Origin: Bacillota bacterium
GTDB taxonomy: Bacteria > Bacillota > Clostridia > Christensenellales > Aristaeellaceae
Reading direction: 5' to 3'
NCBI GenBank assembly: GCA_023396045.1
Contig: JAEWXD010000017.1
Location: 1 to 18,375 of the forward strand
DNA: 18,375 bases
Shown: in pieces, positions 13,741 through 18,375 of the stretch
Position numbering within the stretch: position 1 is the first letter of the stretch
How the letters are laid out: every line of letters starts with the position of its first letter
Notes under the pieces: generated by a model
What the model was told of the DNA's origin: nothing
The model's database searches: none
What the model saw: the letters and a program-made list of their open reading frames with translations, nothing else
Translations under genes and position numbers: made by a program

Positions 13741-13769
13741 AAAAAGCCCTATAACAAAGTTATAGTGGC
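13741..13769 (-). terminator. Terminator of the DUF4250 gene, containing its stop codon
   Basis: CTATAAC (13749-13755) / GTTATAG (13759-13765), extended by GCC (13746-13748) / GGC (13767-13769) around a one-base bulge. Reading the minus strand, TTTTTTT follows. The gene's TAA (13762-13760) is inside the first arm. It lies right after the convergent PP2C-like gene but has no T-run on that strand. Confidence 0.8.
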
Positions 13770-13939
13770 ACAAAACGGTTTACTTCTTCATCGTAGCAAT
13801 AGCCGGCATCACCTAAGCGCTCTATCAGTTCCGTTTCATCAAGCTCTAAGTCTTCGCATAGCATTTCTAAATTGCTGTAAAAATCACGCAATTTCATGTT
13901 GATATAACCATACAGCATTACAGTATCGTTGGGTATCAT
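13760..13939 (-). CDS. DUF4250 domain protein
   Basis: A 59-residue protein matching the DUF4250 family (MIPNDTVMLYGYINMKLRDFY..., LCEDLELDETELIERL, GYCYDEE). The function is unknown. I chose the second in-frame ATG (13939): AAAGGAGG lies 8 nt upstream of it, while the first ATG (13945) is only 2 nt from that site, and family members start this way. It is acidic, likely cytosolic, and has no membrane segment. It is monocistronic, with an extended -10 promoter upstream and its own terminator. Confidence 0.85.
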   Translation of the reverse strand: MIPNDTVMLYGYINMKLRDFYSNLEMLCEDLELDETELIERLGDAGYCYDEEVNRFVPL

Positions 13940-13961
13940 AGCCATAACCTCCTTTAAGGGT

Positions 13962-13970
13962 ATTATAGCA
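13962..13970 (-). promoter_or_regulatory. Extended -10 promoter of the DUF4250 gene
   Basis: On the minus strand TGCTATAAT (13970-13962), a perfect extended -10 box, with no good -35. The leader would be only about 16 nt. Confidence 0.55.
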
Positions 13971-14015
13971 TATTTAACGGTAATAAAACTGTAAAATAAT
14001 GGAGGGAGAATATTT

Positions 14016-14513
14016 ATGGAAATTAGGTATATTCATAAAACAGATGATAGAATGGAAATCAGCAGTATTTATGAAGAAAGCTGGAAATACGCTTATAAAA
14101 ATATAATTCCAAATGATTTTCTAAACAGTATTGAAAAAGGCAGGTGGGCTAACGTTATAGATTCGCCTTCATGGAATACTTTGGTATGTATTGAAAATGG
14201 AAAATATATTGGTACAAGTAGTTTTTGTAAATCTCGCTTTTCTGAATACGATAGTTACGGTGAAATCATTTCTATTTATTTGCTCCCTGCATATATAGGC
14301 AAAGGATACGGTTCTCAGCTATTACGTCAAGTAATTGTAGAATTGAATAATCAAGGGTATAACAAAATATTGCTTTGGGTATTAAATGAGAACCGTAGAG
14401 CCAAAGAATTTTACAAAATGAATGGCTTTGTGGAAACACATCATATTACGAACATCAATATAGGTGGTAAAGAATTGCAAGAAATTATGTTTGTATATAA
14501 AGAATCTAAATAG
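14016..14513 (+). CDS. GNAT family N-acetyltransferase
   Basis: A 165-residue GNAT acetyltransferase. The acetyl-CoA pyrophosphate loop reads LPAYIGKGYGSQLLRQVI, about residues 89-106 (Gx-GxG type). It is followed by the typical VLNENRRAKEFYKMNGF segment, where Asn and Tyr help catalysis. GGAGGGAG (14001-14008) lies 7 nt before the ATG. Substrate unknown: small molecule, peptide or ribosomal protein. It is divergent from the DUF4250 gene. Codon use is more AT-rich than in the metabolic genes nearby, as is that of the broken gene after it. Confidence 0.92.
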   Translation: MEIRYIHKTDDRMEISSIYEESWKYAYKNIIPNDFLNSIEKGRWANVIDSPSWNTLVCIENGKYIGTSSFCKSRFSEYDSYGEIISIYLLPAYIGKGYGSQLLRQVIVELNNQGYNKILLWVLNENRRAKEFYKMNGFVETHHITNINIGGKELQEIMFVYKESK

Positions 14514-14534
14514 CTTATTTAAGAATATAAATCC

Positions 14535-14565
14535 GACTAATCTGGGATTGCATCCCAGATTAATC
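14535..14565. repeat. Perfect palindromic hairpin between GNAT and the broken gene
   Basis: TAATCTGGGAT (14538-14548), TGC loop, ATCCCAGATTA (14552-14562): an 11-bp perfect stem, with G-C and A-T pairs further out. There is no T-run on the plus strand (it is followed by CAAAAAATT), so it is not a standard terminator. It may stop transcription weakly or be a mRNA 3' end. Confidence 0.6.
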
Positions 14566-14594
14566 AAAAAATTATACAAAGAGGAGCTTTTCTA

Positions 14595-14952
14595 ATGAAT
14601 ATAGAAAAAAACAAGGGAATATTATAAAGGGTTAGATATAGGGAAATGTAAATGCAGAATTTGTTTAAACTATTTGGGTAAAATAAAAACGGCTTCTAAA
14701 ATAGTAGAATATTTAAACGGCGTAGGCATAGATGCTTTAAAACCTTATGATATATTAGAACTTGGCAATGTAGATGAAAATGTTAATAAGCATAGGCTTT
14801 GTGCAGCTTATGAAGTATTTGGTAATAAGGATACATTTCATTCTATGAGTATAGAGGGTATAAACATTGAACTCTATGAATATTATACAGATATTTCTTT
14901 TCCAACAGATAAATTTATATTAGAAGTAAGTCCAATTATTTTACAATGGTAA
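14595..14952 (+). pseudogene. Small Cys-rich protein gene broken by a frameshift in an A7 run
   Basis: GAGGAG (14581-14586) lies 8 nt before ATG 14595. Frame 1 reads MNIEKNKGIL and stops at TAA 14625-14627. Removing one A from the run 14605-14611 gives a continuous protein of about 118 residues: MNIEKTREYYKGLDIGKCK... then CRICLNYLGKIKTASKIVEYL... to TAA at 14950-14952. It has a CxCxxC cluster (CKCRIC) and the sequence NGVGIDALKPYDILEL. The layout resembles a family of small proteins with EYY...C.C..C...I...YL..LG.D..KP that I know only as uncharacterised, sometimes near toxin/immunity genes. Either a true pseudogene, a homopolymer phase switch, or a sequencing error. The function is unknown. 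Confidence 0.65.
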
Positions 14953-14962
14953 TAAATATAAT

Positions 14963-15004
14963 AAAAAATACCAAGCTCATTACATGTAAGCTTGGTATTT
15001 TTTT
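14963..15004. terminator. Bidirectional terminator between converging genes
   Basis: A6-TACCAAGCT (14963-14977) pairs with AGCTTGGTA-T7 (14989-15004) around an 11-nt loop. It has a T-run on either strand, so it serves both the broken plus-strand gene and the minus-strand gdhA-CPBP unit. The CPBP stop (15005-15003) abuts its end. Confidence 0.9.
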
Positions 15005-15719
15005 AAAACAATTTTATTAAACCCTCAAACAAAGCGCTTGGGTCAGTAGGTAATAGCAAACCTGCACCTACGGCAATGGTATTGTTTACCAAGTGCAGCA
15101 GGTAGCTTGCCCAGAAATTTTGCTTATACTTGGTGTAGCGATAGCACAACACCAAAGCAATGGGCAAGTACAACAAAATATCCTGCAAAGCAAACATATG
15201 GACCCAAGTGAATAAACCGGCAGATAGCCAGAAAAACAACGCATACAGCCACTTTGGTTGCATGGGTATCCATTTTAATATGGCTACACGAAATACAATT
15301 TCCTCTACAAAGGGCGCATAAATCACACTTGCAAACAAGTATAATAAGGTGGGTATTTGTTTTTGCAGTTCAAATAAATTCTTTTGGTTTTCGCCCAAGG
15401 TCTCCACATTGAGCAAGGGCTGAAATAAAAACAATAACCCCGCACGCAACACAGCCACCAATACAATCAGTAATAGCGAGCGAAAAAGGAGCTTGCTTAA
15501 GCGCACTTGCACCTGCAAAGCATGCCAGTCTTCTTGAAGTTCTTTGTAAAATAATGTAACACATAATACAAATAAAGGAATGGTTTGCAAACTTACCAAT
15601 TGTACATTACTGATAAGCTTTTGTTTGCCCAAGGCTTGTGTGCCCAACATTATAATCCAAAAAGCAATAAAAACCAAGGCATATTTCAGCAGCCGATCTT
15701 TAGAAACTTGCACTTTCAT
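15003..15719 (-). CDS. CPBP family intramembrane glutamic endopeptidase
   Basis: A 238-residue membrane protein with about seven hydrophobic helices. It has the three CPBP/ABI motifs: EExxxR (FVEEIVFR, Glu139, Glu140, Arg144), FxxxH (FTWVH, Phe170-His174) and HxxxN (HLVNN, His209-Asn213). In this family these are catalytic residues of an intramembrane glutamic protease, related to the CAAX protease Rce1. Bacterial members act in membrane protein turnover or bacteriocin immunity, but the substrate here is unknown. It begins 5 nt after the gdhA stop on the same strand, so it is co-transcribed with gdhA, an unusual partner for a membrane protease. Confidence 0.9.
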   Translation of the reverse strand: MKVQVSKDRLLKYALVFIAFWIIMLGTQALGKQKLISNVQLVSLQTIPLFVLCVTLFYKELQEDWHALQVQVRLSKLLFRSLLLIVLVAVLRAGLLFLFQPLLNVETLGENQKNLFELQKQIPTLLYLFASVIYAPFVEEIVFRVAILKWIPMQPKWLYALFFWLSAGLFTWVHMFALQDILLYLPIALVLCYRYTKYKQNFWASYLLHLVNNTIAVGAGLLLPTDPSALFEGLIKLF

Positions 15720-15724
15720 AAACC

Positions 15725-17062
15725 TTATACAGCACCTTGTGCCATCATGGCTTCGGCTACTTTTTTAAAACCGGCAATATTGGCCCCTGCTACATAGTTG
15801 CTACCATAGCCATATTCTTGGCAAGCACTATTTACCTTGGCAAAAATATTTACCATAATATCTTTTAATTTTTCGTCTACTTCTTGGGCAGTCCAAGCAA
15901 GGCGCATGCTGTTTTGGCTCATTTCTAAGGCACTTACAGCCACACCGCCGGCATTGGCAGCTTTGGCAGGCGCAAATAAAATTCCGTTTTCTTGGAATAC
16001 GGCAATGGCTTCCGGGGTAGAGGGCATGTTAGCGCCTTCACCAACAGCAAAGCAACCATTCTTTTGTAAGGTGAGTGCGCTGTCTTTATCAATTTCATTT
16101 TGTGTAGCGCAAGGCAAGCAAATATCACATGGGATATTAAATATACCACTGCAACCGGCTGTATAGCTTGCGCTTGGAACATGCTCTACATAGGTGGAGA
16201 TACGCTTGCGTTCTACTTCTTTAATTTGTTTTACAATATCTAAGTTTATACCGTTGGCATCATAAATATAACCGTCAGAATCACTCATGGCTACTACTTT
16301 GGCACCCAATGCCATAGCTTTTTCTGTTGCATAAATGGCAACATTGCCGGAACCGCTAACAATACAAGTGGTACCTTTGAAGCTTTTGCCATGGTGGGCA
16401 AGCATTTCTTCTACAAAGTAGCATAAGCCATAGCCGGTAGCTTCTTTTCTACCTAAAGAACCACCGTAGCTTAAACCTTTGCCGGTAAGCACACCTTCAT
16501 ATAGGTTGGTAATGCGTTTGTATTGGCCGTACATATAGCCAATTTCTCTTGCACCTACACCAATATCGCCGGCAGGCACATCGCTGTCTGCACCGATATA
16601 TTTATAAAGCTCTGTAATAAAGCTTTGGCAAAAATGCATAATTTCGGTATCGCTCTTGCCTCGTGGGTTAAAGTCGCTACCACCTTTACCACCACCAATG
16701 GGTAGCCCGGTTAAGCTGTTTTTTAATATTTGTTCAAAACCTAAAAATTTAATAATAGAAAGGTTTACGCTTGGGTGAAACCGTAAGCCACCCTTGTATG
16801 GGCCAATGGCACTGTTAAATTGTACACGGTAACCACGGTTTACCTGCACTTTGCCACTATCGTCTACCCATGGTACACGAAATAGTATGCAGCGTTCTGG
16901 TTCAATATAGCGTTCCAGTAAGCCGACTTTTTCGTATTCCGGGTGTTTTTCAATTACACAATCTAAAGATTCTAAAATTTCTGTGGCTGCTTGTAAGAAT
17001 TCTTTTTCGTGGGGGTATCTTTGCTTTAAGCCACTTAATACAGTGTTTGTATATGTGTTCAT
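15725..17062 (-). CDS. gdhA: Glutamate dehydrogenase, NADP-type
   Basis: A 445-residue glutamate dehydrogenase of the family-I hexameric type, about the length of E. coli GdhA (447). Visible marks: substrate-binding LPIGGGKGGSDFNPRGKSD around residues 119-138, with the catalytic-region lysines; the QRYRVQFNSAIGPYKGGLRFHPSVNL-type segment upstream (here NRGYRVQFNSAIGPYKGG); and the Rossmann VSGSGNVAIYATEKAMALGAKVV. It interconverts glutamate and 2-oxoglutarate plus ammonia in the cytosol. NADP preference is inferred from subfamily resemblance. AAAGGAGAAG lies just before the ATG. The metallophosphoesterase stop is 21 bp upstream, so the genes may be co-transcribed. Confidence 0.95.
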   Translation of the reverse strand: MNTYTNTVLSGLKQRYPHEKEFLQAATEILESLDCVIEKHPEYEKVGLLERYIEPERCILFRVPWVDDSGKVQVNRGYRVQFNSAIGPYKGGLRFHPSVNLSIIKFLGFEQILKNSLTGLPIGGGKGGSDFNPRGKSDTEIMHFCQSFITELYKYIGADSDVPAGDIGVGAREIGYMYGQYKRITNLYEGVLTGKGLSYGGSLGRKEATGYGLCYFVEEMLAHHGKSFKGTTCIVSGSGNVAIYATEKAMALGAKVVAMSDSDGYIYDANGINLDIVKQIKEVERKRISTYVEHVPSASYTAGCSGIFNIPCDICLPCATQNEIDKDSALTLQKNGCFAVGEGANMPSTPEAIAVFQENGILFAPAKAANAGGVAVSALEMSQNSMRLAWTAQEVDEKLKDIMVNIFAKVNSACQEYGYGSNYVAGANIAGFKKVAEAMMAQGAV

Positions 17063-17083
17063 TATCTTCTCCTTTGTTTTATG

Positions 17084-17788
17084 CTACAATGTGAATATGC
17101 GGCGTACATACTTCGCATTTTCTATTTCATTGATATATTCTTCTAAGTAGGGCAATGCGAGTTGCGCTTTTGCTTCTTCCACTGCAAGTTCTCTATTGTA
17201 GGGATGGCTGCAAAGTTGTATACTATAAGCTCCACTTTCCCAAAGCTCCAGTATGGCATAGCATACACGACCAAGGCCAAGTGCGTTGCCTACACTACCG
17301 CTATTGATGATATGGGCACCGTTTACAGTGCGCACCAACTGCCTGTGCATATCGCCATATATGAGTACATTAAAGTGCTGTTTACCATTGTTTAGCAGGG
17401 CTTCAAATGCTTCGCTGTCAGCAGTGCTGTGCAATAGTTCCTCCATAATGGGCCTGCCATGTATGCAGCGTATATGATTGCCGGCATATTCTATGCAATG
17501 CTCTGGTGGTAATTGGGCAAGCTTTTGCAAGCGTTCTTCGCCAAGCTGTTCCCAATAAAACGCATCACGAGGATATTTTTTGGAGGCCAAGCCATAGTCC
17601 CAATTTCCGCCAAGCACAATATTACAATTGGCAAGTGCCCAGTCCATTGTTAAGTGGGAATTTGGGCCTTTGCCCACAATATCGCCAAGGCAAATCACTT
17701 GGTCTACATCGTGGTTTTGTAAAGCTTTTTCTAAAGCCTGCGTGGCTGTATAGTTGCCATGCAAGTCGGATATAAACGCTATTTTCAT
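17084..17788 (-). CDS. Metallophosphoesterase family protein (YfcE/MJ0936-like)
   Basis: A 234-residue calcineurin-like phosphoesterase. The metal-binding motifs are in order: SDLHGN (Asp8, His10), GDIVGKGP (Gly35-Asp36), GGNWD (Asn62, Asp64, in place of GNHD), HGRP and GDMHRQ (in place of GHTH), and INSGSVGN. The Trp in GNWD and the GDMH variant are departures from the common pattern, so the substrate class may differ. It is cytosolic: no signal peptide. AGGTGAGG lies just upstream. It starts from an extended -10 promoter and is followed closely by gdhA. Confidence 0.9.
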   Translation of the reverse strand: MKIAFISDLHGNYTATQALEKALQNHDVDQVICLGDIVGKGPNSHLTMDWALANCNIVLGGNWDYGLASKKYPRDAFYWEQLGEERLQKLAQLPPEHCIEYAGNHIRCIHGRPIMEELLHSTADSEAFEALLNNGKQHFNVLIYGDMHRQLVRTVNGAHIINSGSVGNALGLGRVCYAILELWESGAYSIQLCSHPYNRELAVEEAKAQLALPYLEEYINEIENAKYVRRIFTL

Positions 17789-17829
17789 TGCCTCACCTCA
17801 CTACTACTTATTTTTAAAATACGTTAAAT

Positions 17830-17838
17830 ATTATACCA
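17830..17838 (-). promoter_or_regulatory. Extended -10 promoter of the metallophosphoesterase gene
   Basis: On the minus strand TGGTATAAT (17838-17830), a TGn extended -10 box. The best -35 at 17-bp spacing is a weak TTTACC. The leader would be about 35 nt. The gap to the divergent HAD gene also holds ACCATT/AATGGT (17835-17840 with 17850-17855) overlapping this box, a possible operator. Confidence 0.55.
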
Positions 17839-17866
17839 TTTTTTTAAGGAATGGTAAAGGAGATTT

Positions 17867-18375
17867 ATGCAAAAATATGCCTTTATGGACTTTGATAAGA
17901 CCATTATTTCCAAAGATTCACAAATACTCTACCTTGTTTTTTTATATAAAAAAGGTTACATTTCTATTTTTACACTTTTGAATGCATTGTTTTGGGGTAT
18001 GTGTTATGCATTACATATTGTTTCAGCTCAAAGTGCTAAGGAACATAGTTTTGCTTTTTTAAATAACACCACTATTCCTGTAGAAGTAAACCAAGCTTTT
18101 GTGGCAGGTTTGCCTTACTTTCCGCAAGCCAAACAAGAAATTTTACATTTGCTAGACAAAGGCTATACCGTGCTTATTGTAAGTGCCTCTTGTGATGCAT
18201 ATATGCAATATGTTAAGGATTATTTGCATGTGCATGATGTGATTTGCACAAAATTTACAAACGGAAAACTATCTAAAAATTGCAAGGGAAAAGAAAAAAT
18301 AATCAGAATCTATGAATATTTAAACAATGATGATATTGATTATGATACATCTATCGCCTATGGGGATAGTAAGAG
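17867..18375 (+). CDS. HAD-superfamily phosphatase, SerB-like (partial)
   Basis: ATG 17867 has AAAGGAG about 5 nt before it and opens a frame that runs off the window at 18375 (169 codons seen). HAD motifs: I, DFDKT (Asp8, Asp10, Thr12); II, VSAS (Ser106); III, Lys around 140-144 (KGKEK); IV start, GDSK at 166-169. A helical cap (about residues 20-80) lies between motifs I and II, as in HAD-IB enzymes such as phosphoserine phosphatase or the acyl-phosphate/lipid HAD-IB hydrolases. The C-terminus is outside the window. Substrate unknown. Confidence 0.85.
   Translation, partial: MQKYAFMDFDKTIISKDSQILYLVFLYKKGYISIFTLLNALFWGMCYALHIVSAQSAKEHSFAFLNNTTIPVEVNQAFVAGLPYFPQAKQEILHLLDKGYTVLIVSASCDAYMQYVKDYLHVHDVICTKFTNGKLSKNCKGKEKIIRIYEYLNNDDIDYDTSIAYGDSK

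Noticed and set aside
13038..13773. Three minus-strand frames (13038-13316, 13331-13693, 13447-13773) opposite the PP2C-like gene
   Set aside because: They are shadows of the plus-strand gene: no ribosome sites, no known motifs, Cys-rich by reverse translation of its codons.
1..18375. CRISPR arrays, tRNA or rRNA genes, insertion sequences
   Set aside because: No regularly spaced repeats, no tRNA-like cloverleaf or rRNA segments and no transposase other than the ICE integrase were seen.

Overview
The window looks like a low-GC chromosome of an anaerobic Bacillota (Clostridia-like) bacterium. The evidence is the gene families, strong AGGAGG-type ribosome sites, U-tract hairpin terminators, and the right-hand end of a Tn916/Tn1549-family integrative conjugative element (ICE). 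I cannot name a species. The main solute-binding protein has a signal peptide but no lipobox cysteine, which leaves a diderm lineage such as Negativicutes possible.

Layout. Bases 1 to about 3480 are the regulatory and recombination end of the ICE. In order they hold: the tail of an upstream gene, a Cys-rich KTR protein, a short leader-peptide region, a 25-residue micro-ORF, a terminator, an Orf7-like sigma factor, an Orf8-like gene broken by an amber codon, a gene-free but structured stretch, xis, and int followed by Int arm-type repeats. The element left of base 1 is not visible. From about 3500 the host chromosome starts with a promoter-led operon (3646-7047): L-cysteine desulfidase, a class-I glutamine amidotransferase/gamma-glutamyl hydrolase, and an APC amino-acid permease. 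It ends in a strong terminator. About 500 bp of apparently decayed DNA follows.

Bases 12856 to 7640 (minus strand) form a tight operon: solute-binding protein, ABC ATPase, fused two-domain ABC permease, phosphohexomutase. The last three genes overlap. The binding protein is of the Fe3+-type fold but seems to lack the iron-binding Tyr pair. With a phosphosugar mutase translationally coupled to the transporter, a sugar-phosphate importer (AfuABC-like) is the best reading. A divergent gene encodes a degenerate PP2C-type phosphatase.

The right third holds a DUF4250 protein, a GNAT acetyltransferase, a small Cys-rich gene broken by a frameshift in an A7 run, and a minus-strand cluster of metallophosphoesterase, NADP-type glutamate dehydrogenase and CPBP intramembrane protease. 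The window ends inside a HAD-family phosphatase.

The items most worth a second look are the transporter-mutase operon, the cysteine/gamma-glutamyl operon, the leader peptide whose Trp-Pro-Pro codons form one arm of a long stem, and the Shine-Dalgarno hairpins in front of the sigma-factor and integrase genes of the ICE.
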